Of a stretch of DNA of 64,000 nt, positions 17,501 through 25,471 are shown piece by piece. The stretch comes from G965276765 sp965276765 (lineage in GTDB: Bacteria; Actinomycetota; Acidimicrobiia; Acidimicrobiales; Palsa-688), in assembly GCA_965276765.1 (NCBI GenBank), contig OZ255627.1, positions 5,084,001-5,148,000 on the forward strand. The letters run 5' to 3'. The stretch's first letter is position 1; each line of letters begins with the position of its first letter. The notes under the pieces were generated by a model. The model saw nothing but the letters and a program-made list of their open reading frames with translations. It was not told the DNA's origin and made no database searches. The translations under genes and the position numbers were made by a program.

Positions 17501-17623
17501 GGCGGCGAGCCGCTCCAGATCGGCAGTGCGACCGACGAGTGAACCCGCGGCCGGTGACTCTGCTCCCATGAGCTCCATCATGACGGCCGGCACTGAGGGC
17601 GCGTCGCCGCTCGACCGGTTCAT
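14594..17623 (-). CDS. Large ATP-binding LuxR-family transcriptional regulator (LAL type)
   Basis: A 1009-residue STAND-type regulator. The N-terminal AAA/NTPase has Walker A GDAGVGKT (residues 59-66) and Walker B LLLLVEDVHWAD (about 168-179), followed by a winged-helix part, then a long helical TPR-like region and a C-terminal LuxR helix-turn-helix of about 60 residues (LTGREGEVLALLAMGRSNRE, then QLYISVKTVSVHVSNLM). Such proteins are ligand- or ATP-gated activators, often of degradation or secondary-metabolism genes; the inducer is not predictable. Its ATG overlaps the stop of a 66-residue gene by 4 bp, so the two are translationally coupled. Confidence 0.93.
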   Translation of the reverse strand: MNRSSGDAPSVPAVMMELMGAESPAAGSLVGRTADLERLAAMVGMGDDASGSAAVLLAGDAGVGKTRLLTELGERATGSGWRVIAGHCLDFGDSAPPYLPFTEIFGRVAVESPALGASLIESQPALGRLMPARRVLDGGTATTAGRVERSDLFEAVYAGLGQMGRSSPLLLLVEDVHWADHSTREMLSFLFARRFPEPVAVVASYRSDDLHRRHPLRSVVGEWTRLPGVTRMQLQPLSDPDVRALVRSLHPAPIPETSVRGIVARAEGNAFFVEELVAAADIGGPSLPTDLLDLLLVRVDRLDEAVRLVVRAASVSGRRVSHELLARVIDLDEVTLDRSLRAAVEANVLVAISPDAYGFRHALLAEAIYDDLLPGERVRLHAAYARVLAAHEVQGTAADLARHARAAHNVATGLRASIEAGEEAMALAGPAEAAHHYEHALGFLADAGAAVEVDPPVDRVTLALRAGDALVAAGNVYRAVALLEDQLRQLPAEAPEVDRARLLLAVAGAALQADNPVDPLQATTEAIKLVPAEPVSSLRAQVVNMHARANADRRRDDEAVRWASLALDLGRTLQLPDIVADATTTIARVDERAGSPESSRRALEQAAVDAAAAGEVSAELRALTNLGVLHYTRGRLAEAETVCRSAMGRARAHGRPWAPYGLDSRVLAGIVAYTRGEWADVLDIVDVSDESPPGLAEALLGSVGMSVSAGRGEHDAVQLLGHLRPWWERDGQIAILSAAAAIDLHGDRGELIEATALHDDIVPYVGAMWEHPFFQARIRLGGLMLGQLCAAALHSGSQQLVGLARRGDELADAAMEAAARGPKPGPGIESRAWLTRVTAEHGRLRWLTGVRAPKEDELVGAWQSSVEDFERFGHRFETARSQARLAAVLRAVGRPQDGTGPARNARDTAVRLQAAPLLDELRRLAPPLASRRSEPSRRDDPLTGREGEVLALLAMGRSNREIGQQLYISVKTVSVHVSNLMAKLGASGRTEAVAIARRRGLLPGGTSID

Positions 17624-17820
17624 GACCTGACAGGCAACCTCAGCGGCTTGGGCTTCGCCGGCGCGTGTTCACGACGGTGTCGCGAGATGAGCCCGTGGCC
17701 AGCACGTCTCTGAGCACCTTGCCCAATCGACCTCCTGGTCCGCTGGCGTTCGAAACTGGCGGCGATACGCTCCCGGCGATACGCCGCCTCTGCCTGGGCG
17801 AATGCTACGTACATGGACAT
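17620..17820 (-). CDS. Small basic protein (66 aa) coupled to the LuxR-type regulator
   Basis: Unrecognised protein beginning MSMYVAFAQAEAAYRRERIA: a short amphipathic helix followed by a strongly Arg-rich segment ending in KPKPLRLPVRS. Two independent signs say it is real. An AGGAGG ribosome site lies exactly 6 nt before ATG 17820, the best in the neighbourhood, and its TGA overlaps the regulator's ATG (ATGA). A role as a partner, inhibitor or translational feeder for the regulator is inference. A short inverted repeat lies 25 bp upstream. Confidence 0.68.
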   Translation of the reverse strand: MSMYVAFAQAEAAYRRERIAASFERQRTRRSIGQGAQRRAGHGLISRHRREHAPAKPKPLRLPVRS

Positions 17821-17844
17821 CTCGTGCCTCCTGAGCGGGCCAAA

Positions 17845-17857
17845 CTGACACTGTCAG
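17845..17857. promoter_or_regulatory. Candidate operator palindrome upstream of the 66-aa gene
   Basis: CTGACACTGTCAG is a perfect 6-1-6 inverted repeat 25 bp before the small gene's start and beside its ribosome site. The 12-mer TGAGCGGGCCAA also occurs twice nearby, at 17832 and 17902. The position suits an operator, possibly for autoregulation, but no binding factor can be named. Confidence 0.35.
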
Positions 17858-17974
17858 CCTGGGCTCCTAAGGCGGCCTGCGACATCGGGACGATGCCCTA
17901 TTGAGCGGGCCAAGACCACCCTCGACGGCCTTAGGGCTCGGCGGCTCGGCTAAGGCCGTGCATTGAAGTGAACT

Positions 17975-18217
17975 TCAACTCGAGGGTTGGCGAGTGATGC
18001 CGGACGAGACCACTCGCAGACGAGCGGCGCCCACGGCGATCAGGTCGCCATCGCGCAGTTGCCGACCCCGCCGGACCTCGACGGCTCCGTTGACCGTCAC
18101 CTGCCCGACCTCGAGCAGCGCCCTGACGTCCCCGCCGGAGTCGACGGCCCCGCTCAGCTTGAGCAGCTGCCCCAGCCGGATGGTCGGACTTGTGATCTCT
18201 ATGTCGGTCGTCGCCAC
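17975..18217 (-). CDS. RNA-binding S4-domain protein
   Basis: An 80-residue stand-alone S4 domain: IRLGQLLKLSGAVDSGGDVRA followed by LLEVGQVTVNGAVEVRRGRQ and a final strand. The S4 fold binds structured RNA, and single-domain members (YbcJ/YaaA-like) are associated with ribosomes or DNA replication loci in other bacteria. The length is normal for that class. It precedes an intergenic gap of about 150 bp before the regulator pair and follows msrA by about 130 bp. Specific target unknown. Confidence 0.85.
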   Translation of the reverse strand: MATTDIEITSPTIRLGQLLKLSGAVDSGGDVRALLEVGQVTVNGAVEVRRGRQLRDGDLIAVGAARLRVVSSGITRQPSS

Positions 18218-18345
18218 GCCGCCATCTTGGCCGCCTGGCCGCTTCGCAGGCCGTCCGAAAAAGGACGAGCTCGGCTACGCCGTCCGGTCCGCTCGCCTCG
18301 GCCGGGCCGGCCGCCTCGGCTCAACGGGCGGTCATCTCGAGGCCC

Positions 18346-18996
18346 TCAGCCCACGCCGGTGAGCCCGATCGGGCAGGACACGCCGGTGCCGCCGAGCCCG
18401 CAGTAACCGCCGGGGTTCTTGGCGAGGTACTGCTGGTGGTAATCCTCGGCGTAGTAGAAGTCGCCGGCCGGCGCCAGCTCCGTCGTGATGGTGCCGTGGC
18501 CGGCGGCCGTGACCGCCTCCTGGTACCGCTCGGCCGATGTCTTGGCCACCGCCGCCTGGGCGTCGGACGTCGTGTAGACCGCGGAGCGGTACTGGGTGCC
18601 CACGTCGTTGCCCTGGCGCATCCCCTGGGTCGGATCGTGGCCTTCCCAGAACACCTTCAACAGCTGGTCGAAGCTCACCTGGGCGGGGTCCCACACGACG
18701 AGCACGACCTCCGAGTGGCCGGTCCTGCCGCTGCAGACCTCTTCGTAGGTTGGATTGGGCGTGTAGCCGCCGGCATAGCCGACGGCCGTCGTCCAGACCC
18801 CCGGGGTCTGCCAGAACGCCCGTTCCGCGCCCCAGAAGCAGCCCATCCCAAATACGGCCGTCTCGAAGCCATCCGGCCACGGCGGCGTCAGGGGGTTGCC
18901 GTTCACATAATGGCGGGCCGGCACGTCCACCGGCTGGGACCGGCCGGCGACGGCCTTGTCCGGGTCCACCATCTCGGTCTTGCGAGAGAAGAACAC
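18346..18996 (-). CDS. msrA: Peptide-methionine (S)-S-oxide reductase MsrA
   Basis: Repairs oxidised methionine (S-sulfoxide) in proteins. The catalytic motif GCFWG is at residues 52-56 with nucleophile C53. It is followed by TTAVGYAGGYTPNPTYEEVCSG, split in the family by loops, and HSEVVLVVWDP, and the C-terminal resolving cysteines lie in GYCGLGGTGVSCPIG. 216 residues from GTG 18996. It follows the Nudix gene by 17 bp in a minus-strand run tldD-tldE-nudix-msrA, so it is probably co-transcribed with them. Confidence 0.96.
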   Translation of the reverse strand: MFFSRKTEMVDPDKAVAGRSQPVDVPARHYVNGNPLTPPWPDGFETAVFGMGCFWGAERAFWQTPGVWTTAVGYAGGYTPNPTYEEVCSGRTGHSEVVLVVWDPAQVSFDQLLKVFWEGHDPTQGMRQGNDVGTQYRSAVYTTSDAQAAVAKTSAERYQEAVTAAGHGTITTELAPAGDFYYAEDYHQQYLAKNPGGYCGLGGTGVSCPIGLTGVG

Positions 18997-19013
18997 GGAG
19001 CCAGCGTACGTTC

Positions 19014-19529
19014 CTATCGACCCCTTAGGAGCCCCATATCGATCGGTTCGTCGGGCAGGCCGGTGGCCAGGACGGCCGCGAGCTGCTCGGGCAGCCAGTC
19101 GGGTATCACCCGCTCCCCACCGGCGACGATGTCACCGAGGCGGTCGACCTCCTCCCACCGGGAGCCGACAAACGCCTCGACCTCGAGGCCCTCGAGGCCC
19201 CCGGGCCGGATCTCGTCCCCGGCACACCTGGCGATGTGGATCTGCTCGTGCTGATCGAAGTGGTAGCCACCGAAGTCGAAGACGGCCCGCTGGGCCCACA
19301 CGGCCGGGCCGATATCGAGGTTGACGAGCCCGGTCTCCTCGAACACCTCGCGCCGGCCGGCGTCCTCGCTCGACTCGGCATGCTCGATGCCGCCGCCGGG
19401 CAGCTCCCACCACTCCGGTATCCGGGCGTCGGCGGGGTCACGGGCCTTGAGCAGCAGGACCCGCCCCTCGGGGTCCATGACAACGACCCGTGCCGCCCGT
19501 CGCCGCAGGGTTCGCATGGGCTCGGCCAT
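19014..19529 (-). CDS. Nudix hydrolase
   Basis: Nudix-fold pyrophosphohydrolase of 171 residues. The Nudix box is complete (residues about 46-68: GGGIEHAESSEDAGRREVFE followed by ETGL), giving the Mg-binding REVFEE core. The N-terminal RRAARVVVMDPEGRVLLLKAR is the usual first strand. Substrate (nucleotide, dinucleotide or other diphosphate) cannot be told from sequence. The start ATG lies 5 bp after the tldE stop, so expression is likely tied to tldE and msrA. Confidence 0.9.
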   Translation of the reverse strand: MAEPMRTLRRRAARVVVMDPEGRVLLLKARDPADARIPEWWELPGGGIEHAESSEDAGRREVFEETGLVNLDIGPAVWAQRAVFDFGGYHFDQHEQIHIARCAGDEIRPGGLEGLEVEAFVGSRWEEVDRLGDIVAGGERVIPDWLPEQLAAVLATGLPDEPIDMGLLRGR

Positions 19530-19534
19530 CGGGA

Positions 19535-20923
19535 TCAGGTGCCGCTCATCGACACGTCGGCGATGGCGAGGGTGAGACCCACCGCCGACGATGGGAGGCG
19601 GGTGACGTCCGAGCCGACGGCGACGACTCCTTGCAGCATGCGCTGCAAGGTCGAAGCGATGGTGATCTCCCGCACCGGGGCGGCCAGCTCGCCTCCCCTC
19701 ACGAGGACGCCGCTCGCACCCACGCTGAAGTCGCCGCTCACGGGGTTGACGCCGGAGTGGACCCCTGTGACCGACTGCACGAGGAGGCCGTCACCGACCT
19801 GCGCGTAGATCTCATCCGGCGAGGATGTTCCGGGCCGGACGCTCAGGGCCCGAGCCCCCGTCGCCGGCGCCGTCTTGAACCCACCCCGCACGGCCGAGCC
19901 CGTCGACGTAGTCCCCGCTCGTCTGGCGGCGTAGGTGTCGTAGAGGAAACGGCGCAAGACGCCATCCTCGATCAGGACGTTGCGCCGGGTCGCCAGTCCT
20001 TCGGCGTCGTAGGTGGCGGCACCGAAGGCCTCGGGGTCGGTGGGGTCGTCGATCAGGGTGATGCTCGGGTCGGACACGATCCCGTCCATACGGTCGGCGA
20101 AGAGCGAGCGGCCCTTGAGCACGGCCTCCCCGTCGAGCGTGCCGGCCAGGATGGCGAGCACCGTGGCGGTGATCCTCGGCTCGAGCACAACGGTCAGGTG
20201 CGCGGACCTGGGCTTGGTGGCGCCGAGCAGCCTCGTCGCCCGCTCGATCGAGTCGACCGCGGCCTGGTCGGGGTCGAGGTCGGCCGGGCTGCGACCGACC
20301 GAGGACCCCGAACCGGTCTGGGTCTCTTCGCCGTCGCCCGCCGCGGCAGACACGCTCAGGTAGCACGTTGTCCTCCGGCTCGACGACGCAATCCCTGTCG
20401 ACGTGACGACGGCGGACTCGAAGGCGGAGTCTCCCCAGCTCGCGTTGTCGACCTGGCGGATGCGACGGTCACCGGCACGCACCGACCGCTCGAGCTCGAG
20501 GGCGAGGGCGACCTTGTCGGCCGTCGGGAAGTCGGCCAGATCGTCGCGCCACAGGTCCATTGCCGCCGCGGCGACCCCGTCGGGACGAGCCAGGCCGACC
20601 GAGCCATCCGGGCTCGCGAAACCGGCGTTGTCGCGGGCCTCGTCCAGGGTCTCGGCGACGACCTCGTCGTCGAGGGAACCGGCATAGGCGAATCCCTGAC
20701 GTGATCCGGTCACCACCCGGATCCCGATACCGGCCGCCTCGGCCGACGACAGCGACTCGACCTCACCGTCGAAGACCTCGATGTCGTTGTCGCGTCCCCG
20801 TGCGACGTAGGCCTCGATCTCCTCGCCCTCCCGGGCCCAACCTGCGACCCTCGTCGCCAGGTCGAGGAGCTCCTGGCCCTCCCCCGAGGTCATCGAGCGG
20901 TCGTACCCTGCGCCCGAGGTCAT
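19535..20923 (-). CDS. tldE: Metallopeptidase partner TldE/PmbA
   Basis: Non-catalytic half of the TldD/TldE heterodimeric metalloprotease, which trims peptides such as microcin B17 and releases cofactor precursors in other bacteria. Features are GIGIRVVTGSRQGFAYAGSL near the N-terminus, the central VVLEPRITATVLAILAGTLD where TldD has its zinc motif, and the C-terminal SGDFSVGASGVLVRGGELAAP. It lacks HExxxH, as expected. ATG 20923 overlaps the tldD stop by 4 bp; ATG 20893 is an alternative because GAGGTCATCG is duplicated here. Confidence 0.92.
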   Translation of the reverse strand: MTSGAGYDRSMTSGEGQELLDLATRVAGWAREGEEIEAYVARGRDNDIEVFDGEVESLSSAEAAGIGIRVVTGSRQGFAYAGSLDDEVVAETLDEARDNAGFASPDGSVGLARPDGVAAAAMDLWRDDLADFPTADKVALALELERSVRAGDRRIRQVDNASWGDSAFESAVVTSTGIASSSRRTTCYLSVSAAAGDGEETQTGSGSSVGRSPADLDPDQAAVDSIERATRLLGATKPRSAHLTVVLEPRITATVLAILAGTLDGEAVLKGRSLFADRMDGIVSDPSITLIDDPTDPEAFGAATYDAEGLATRRNVLIEDGVLRRFLYDTYAARRAGTTSTGSAVRGGFKTAPATGARALSVRPGTSSPDEIYAQVGDGLLVQSVTGVHSGVNPVSGDFSVGASGVLVRGGELAAPVREITIASTLQRMLQGVVAVGSDVTRLPSSAVGLTLAIADVSMSGT

Positions 20924-22311
20924 CGGGCGGTGCCGCCGACGGTCATCGCCGCGACCCTGAGGGTCGGTTGACCGGTCCCGACGGCGACACCCTGGCCCGC
21001 CTTGCCGCACGTACCGGGCGAACCCATGGCGAAGTCGTTGGCGACGACGTCGACGTGACGCAACACCTCGGGTCCGTTGCCGATCAGGTTGGCGTCGCGC
21101 AGGGGCTCGGTGATCCGGCCGTCCTCGATCAGGTAGGCCTCGGTCGTGCCGAACACGAAGTCGCCGGTCGCCGTGTTGACCTGGCCGCCACCGAGTTGGG
21201 CCACGTACACCCCGTACGGCGTCTGGCGGATGATCTCGTCAGGATCCTCCGTCCCGTTGCTCAGGTAGGTGTTGGTCATCCTGACCATGGGCAGGTGCTG
21301 ATAGCTCTGGCGCCTTCCGTTGCCCGACGTCGGCCGCCCCTCCTTGCGCGAGCGCATCCAGTCCCACAGGTAGTCGGTCAGGATGCCGTCTTGGATCAAG
21401 ACGTTGTGCCGGGTCGGCGTGCCCTCGTCGTCGATGGCGAGGGTGCCCCACTCGGGACCCATGGTCCCGTCGTCGACGATGGTCACCGATGGGCTTGCGA
21501 CCTGTTGACCCACGCGGTGGGCGAACACCGAAAGCTCCTTGGCCACGTGGTCCGCCTCGAGGCCGTGACCGCACGCCTCGTGGAAGAGCACGCCGCCCGT
21601 GCCGCGGGCGATGACGACCGGGAGGGTCGCAGAGGGCGCGGGCCGGGCCGCCAGCTTGGTGAGCGCCCGGTTGGCGGCGCGCCGACCGAGGTCCTCGACG
21701 TCGTGGCGATCGAAGAGCTCGAATCCGATGGTGGCACCGATGCTCTCGCGCCCTGTCTGCATGCCGGTGTCGCCCTGGGCCACGCAGCCGACCGAGAAGC
21801 GGGTCTTGACCTGGTCGTCGGATACGAGGACGCCGTCGCTGTTGGCGACGAGAATGCGCCGCCGACTGTCGCCGTAGCCGGCGCTCACCTGGCGGATGGC
21901 GCCGCCGGCGGAGCGAGCGGCGTCGTCGGCGCGCTGCAACAGGGCCACCTTGTCGGCCTTGCTCACCGTCTCGGGGAGCACGTCCACCTCGTTCCTCGCC
22001 TCCGCATGGGACCGCCGGAGGGCGACGCTTCGTTGGCCTCCCCCACCGCCGCGCGCCGCCCCGGAGGCGGCCGCCGCCGCCTGGGAAAGGCCTGTCTCCG
22101 ACAGGTCACTGGTGTGGGCGAAGCCGGTCGTCTCGCCGGAGACGACCCGGATCCCGGCGCCGCGTTCGCGACCCGACGCCAGGTCCTCGACCCTGCCGTC
22201 GTCGAGTTGGGCCGACGAGCTGCGCCGGTCCTCGGCGAAGACCTCGGCGAAGTCTCCCCCGCTCTGCAGCGCCCGTTCGAGGACCCGCAGGACAATTCCT
22301 TCGTCGATCAC
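20920..22311 (-). CDS. tldD: Metallopeptidase TldD
   Basis: Catalytic half of the TldD/TldE peptidase. The zinc-binding motif is H244-E245-A-C-G-H249 (FHEACGHGLEADHV). Other conserved blocks are GAGIRVVSGETTGFAHTSDL, HNVLIQDGILTDYLWD, RMTNTYLSNG and TGDFVFGTTEAYLIEDG, ending in NDFAMGSPGTCGKAGQGVAV. Length 463, normal. The start is GTG 22311. It heads the tldD-tldE-nudix-msrA run; no peptide substrate gene (RiPP precursor) is visible nearby. Confidence 0.95.
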   Translation of the reverse strand: MIDEGIVLRVLERALQSGGDFAEVFAEDRRSSSAQLDDGRVEDLASGRERGAGIRVVSGETTGFAHTSDLSETGLSQAAAAASGAARGGGGGQRSVALRRSHAEARNEVDVLPETVSKADKVALLQRADDAARSAGGAIRQVSAGYGDSRRRILVANSDGVLVSDDQVKTRFSVGCVAQGDTGMQTGRESIGATIGFELFDRHDVEDLGRRAANRALTKLAARPAPSATLPVVIARGTGGVLFHEACGHGLEADHVAKELSVFAHRVGQQVASPSVTIVDDGTMGPEWGTLAIDDEGTPTRHNVLIQDGILTDYLWDWMRSRKEGRPTSGNGRRQSYQHLPMVRMTNTYLSNGTEDPDEIIRQTPYGVYVAQLGGGQVNTATGDFVFGTTEAYLIEDGRITEPLRDANLIGNGPEVLRHVDVVANDFAMGSPGTCGKAGQGVAVGTGQPTLRVAAMTVGGTAR

Positions 22312-22398
22312 CGTCGCACTCCTGACTGCTTCATCGGGCCCTCAGATCCTGCTACGGACCACTGCACTGGCTCTCGAGGAGGCTACCGGCATACCGTG

Positions 22399-22782
22399 AT
22401 GTGCGTGTCGGTCAAAGGCGGCATCCACGCAGCGGTCGACCACGTCGTCGACGACGCCGACACGGCCCTCGCCCTCGGCACCGGCGACGTCGCCGTGCTC
22501 GCCACCCCGCGGGTCGTGAGCCTCTGCGAGGAGGCCGCCATGGCCGCCATCGCCGGCCTCCTCACGCCAGAGCAGACCTCGGTCGGCTGTCGGGTCGAGG
22601 TCGCCCATTTCGTGGCTGTGTCGGTCGGATCCGCCGTCAGGGCCACGGCGACGCTCGAACGTTCCGAGGGCCGGCGCCTCGTGTTCACGGTGTCGGTGAC
22701 CGACACCGGCGGTCTTGTCGCCGCCGGCAAGGTGACCAGGGTCGTCGTCCAGCGCGACGATTTCATCCTCAAGGCGCGTTGA
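22399..22782 (+). CDS. Thioesterase-family (hotdog fold) protein
   Basis: A 127-residue protein of the fluoroacetyl-CoA thioesterase-like group. It shows the N-terminal helix region VVDDADTALALGTGDVAVLATPRVV, the catalytic-helix pattern LCEEAAMAAI and the strands VGCRVEVAHFVAVSVGSAV and RLVFTVSVTD. The invariant Glu of the CEEAA segment fits the active site of this clan. It would hydrolyse an acyl-CoA; the substrate is unknown. A GAGGAGG lies 13-16 nt before the tandem GTG-ATG start, rather far. The next gene, GGPP synthase, starts 37 bp downstream. Confidence 0.8.
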   Translation: MCVSVKGGIHAAVDHVVDDADTALALGTGDVAVLATPRVVSLCEEAAMAAIAGLLTPEQTSVGCRVEVAHFVAVSVGSAVRATATLERSEGRRLVFTVSVTDTGGLVAAGKVTRVVVQRDDFILKAR

Positions 22783-22818
22783 GCGAGCCCGCCGAGCGGA
22801 CTGCGTCTAGTCGCGGAG

Positions 22819-23919
22819 GTGTTTGTACGCTCGCATGTGGCCATTAACCACCCCGACCAGATCCGTGTACCGGCTGCGCTCAGCGAGATCGCCGACCGGG
22901 TCAACGACCGGATCGCCGAGGTCCTCGATGCCGACGCCACCAGGTGGGGACGACTCGACCCGGAGCTGAGGGCACCCCTCGCCTCGCTTCGAGCCATGGT
23001 CCTCGCCGGCGGCAAGCGGTTGCGGCCCGCGTTTTGTTTCTGGGCCTATGTCGGCATGGGCGGCGATCCCGCCGCCGACATCGTCGTCGACGCAGGCGCC
23101 TCCCTCGAGCTGCTGCACACCTTCGCGCTGATCCACGACGATGTGATGGACGCCTCCCCCTTTCGTCACGGCATCGAGAGCGTCCACGTCGAGCACGGCC
23201 GACACCACCAGAGGGGCGGTTGGCAGGGACCGGGGGATCGTTTCGGCACGGGTGTCGCGATCCTCGTCGGCAACCTGGCCTTCGTCCACAGCGACCGACT
23301 CCTCGCCGGCGCGCCCCTCCCGGCGCGCGAGGTGTTCGACGAGTTGCGCCTCGAGGTCAACATCGGCCAGTACCTGGATCTGATCGGGACGGCCAAGCGG
23401 ACGGCCACGCCCGAGGCCGCCAGGCGCATCTGCCAGTACAAGTCCGGCAAGTACACGATCGAACGTCCGCTTCATCTCGGTGCCGCCCTCGCCGCCCCCT
23501 CCTGCCTCGCCGCGGTGTCCGAGTCCCTGTCGGCCTACGGACTGCCGCTCGGCGAGGCCTTTCAACTCAAAGATGACCTCCTTGGCGTGTTCGGAGACCC
23601 TTCGCTCACGGGTAAGCCGGTCGGCGAGGATCTCAGGGAGGGCAAGCCGACGATGCTGTTCGCCCTGGCCAAGTCGGCGACGTCCGGCTCGGACCTCCGC
23701 CTGCTCGACGAGCGCTTCGGGTCCCCCGACCTGGCCGGCGACGAGGTCGAGGCCCTGCAGGATCTGTTCGAGTCGAGCGGGGCACGCGCCCGCGTCGAGA
23801 CGATGATCGACCAGCTCGTCGACGAGGCGCTGATCGCCGCCAAGGACCTCCCGCTCTCCTCCGAAGCGTGCGATGCCCTCGTCGACCTGGCCGGCTTCGT
23901 GGCCGGGCGGGACCGCTGA
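22819..23919 (+). CDS. crtE: Geranylgeranyl diphosphate synthase (polyprenyl synthetase)
   Basis: Trans-isoprenyl diphosphate synthase making the C20 precursor of carotenoids. First Asp-rich motif D107-D-V-M-D111 (IHDDVMD) and second motif LKDDLLGVFGD (residues 250-260) are intact; GGKRLRP (64-70) binds diphosphate. The spacing DDxxD and context with crtI and crtB favour GGPP synthase over shorter or longer products, but chain length is inferred. The start is GTG 22819 or GTG 22834; a GGAGG overlaps the first. Codes directly into crtI with overlap or near-overlap, so the block is one operon. Confidence 0.92.
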   Translation: MFVRSHVAINHPDQIRVPAALSEIADRVNDRIAEVLDADATRWGRLDPELRAPLASLRAMVLAGGKRLRPAFCFWAYVGMGGDPAADIVVDAGASLELLHTFALIHDDVMDASPFRHGIESVHVEHGRHHQRGGWQGPGDRFGTGVAILVGNLAFVHSDRLLAGAPLPAREVFDELRLEVNIGQYLDLIGTAKRTATPEAARRICQYKSGKYTIERPLHLGAALAAPSCLAAVSESLSAYGLPLGEAFQLKDDLLGVFGDPSLTGKPVGEDLREGKPTMLFALAKSATSGSDLRLLDERFGSPDLAGDEVEALQDLFESSGARARVETMIDQLVDEALIAAKDLPLSSEACDALVDLAGFVAGRDR

Positions 23920-23957
23920 GCCCGCCAGCGACGACCTCTGGGGGCCCCGCGCTGCGA

Positions 23958-25433
23958 GTGGTGGTCGTCGGCGCCGGCCTCGGCGGCCTCGCCGCCGCCT
24001 GCCACATGGCCGGGCGTGGCCATCGCGTCACCGTCGTCGAGCGCGACAGCACCCCCGGAGGTCGGGCCGGACAGTGGTGCTCCGCCGGGTACACGATCGA
24101 TACCGGCCCGAGCGTGCTGACGATGCGGGGGCTGATCGCCGACACCTTCGCCGCCGCCGGGGCAGACATGACCGACCACGTGGACCTGTCGCCCGTCGAC
24201 CCGATGTACCGGGCCTGCTTCGCCGACGGCGCACCGATCCTCGTGCGTCAGGGTCGCGAGGCGATGACCGAGGAGATCCGCAGGGAGTGCGGGAGCGCCG
24301 ACGCCGCCGCCTTCGGCCGGTTCTGCGACTGGCTCGGGCGCCTGTACCGCGTCGAGCAGCCCGGCTTCATCGAACGGAACTTCGACCGGCCAACGGACCT
24401 GGCCCGACCGCTCATGCCGGCGCTACGCCTGGCCCGCCTCGGCGCCTTCCGTCGTATGGCATCGGTAGTCGACTCCTACTTCGGCGACGAGCGGCTCAGG
24501 AAGCTGTTCAGCTTCCAGGCGTTGTATGCCGGGCTCTCCCCTTTCGAGGCCCTCGCCATCTACTGCGTCATCACCTACATGGACACGGTGGAAGGCGTCT
24601 GGTTCCCCGCCGGTGGGATCCACGCCGTGGCTCGAGGTTTGGCCGATGCGGCGGCGGCGGCCGGTGTCGAGCTGCGCTATGAAGCGCCCGTCGTTCGGAT
24701 CGTGCGTCGCCTCGGCACCTCGGGACCTGTGACCGGCGTGCGCCTCGCCGACGGGAGCTTCATCGGCGCCGACGTCGTGGTCGCCAACCCCGACGTCCCA
24801 GCCGTCTACCGCCAGCTCCTCCCCGAGACCCCCATGCCGCGAGTCGCGAGGAGAGGTGAGTATTCGCCGAGCGCGGCCCTCTGGCTCGCCGGCACGCGCG
24901 GGCCGGTGCCACCTGACGCCCGCCACCACAACATCCACTTCGGCCGCGACTGGAAGGGATCCTTCGACGCCCTGCTCGGGACCGGCACCCGCCAACCCGA
25001 CCCCGCCATCCTCGTATCGCTCCCGACGGTCTCCGACCCAGGGCTCGCCCCCGAGGGGGGCAGCGTGATCTACGCCCTCGAACCCACCCCCAACCTCGAC
25101 GGCAGGATCGACTGGGCATCCGAGCGGCCGCGCTTCAGGGACAGCATGGTCGCCCGGCTGGGCTCGCTCGGCTACCCGGTCGACGAGATCGTGACCGAGC
25201 GGTTCATCGATCCGCTGGACTGGGAGGCCATGGGCATGGAACGAGGCACGCCCTTCGCCCTCTCGCACCGCTTCTTCCAGACGGGGCCGTGGCGTCCATC
25301 CAACCGCGACCGCCGCGTCCCCGGGCTCGTCCTCGTGGGATCCGGCACCGTACCGGGCGTCTCGGTCCCCATGGTCCTCGTCTCGGGGCGCCTCGCTGCC
25401 GACCGGGTCGACGAGATCGCCGCCGGACGGTGA
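23958..25433 (+). CDS. crtI: Phytoene desaturase-type oxidoreductase CrtI
   Basis: FAD-dependent carotenoid desaturase that would convert phytoene to lycopene. The Rossmann motif VVVVGAGLGGLAAACHMAGR opens the protein, then VVERDSTPGGRAGQ, DTGPSVLTM, FSFQALYAGLSPFEALAIY, VWFPAGGIHAVARGL and the C-terminal FAD contact GLVLVGSGTVPGVSVPMVL. I place the start at GTG 23958, 38 bp after crtE. The frame is also open upstream to ATG 23868, which would overlap crtE and add an Arg/Pro-rich stretch not seen in the family. About 491 residues. Confidence 0.92.
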   Translation: MVVVGAGLGGLAAACHMAGRGHRVTVVERDSTPGGRAGQWCSAGYTIDTGPSVLTMRGLIADTFAAAGADMTDHVDLSPVDPMYRACFADGAPILVRQGREAMTEEIRRECGSADAAAFGRFCDWLGRLYRVEQPGFIERNFDRPTDLARPLMPALRLARLGAFRRMASVVDSYFGDERLRKLFSFQALYAGLSPFEALAIYCVITYMDTVEGVWFPAGGIHAVARGLADAAAAAGVELRYEAPVVRIVRRLGTSGPVTGVRLADGSFIGADVVVANPDVPAVYRQLLPETPMPRVARRGEYSPSAALWLAGTRGPVPPDARHHNIHFGRDWKGSFDALLGTGTRQPDPAILVSLPTVSDPGLAPEGGSVIYALEPTPNLDGRIDWASERPRFRDSMVARLGSLGYPVDEIVTERFIDPLDWEAMGMERGTPFALSHRFFQTGPWRPSNRDRRVPGLVLVGSGTVPGVSVPMVLVSGRLAADRVDEIAAGR

Positions 25434-25471
25434 CGGTCGGGCCATGAGGGTAGGGGAATGAAGGTCGGGCG

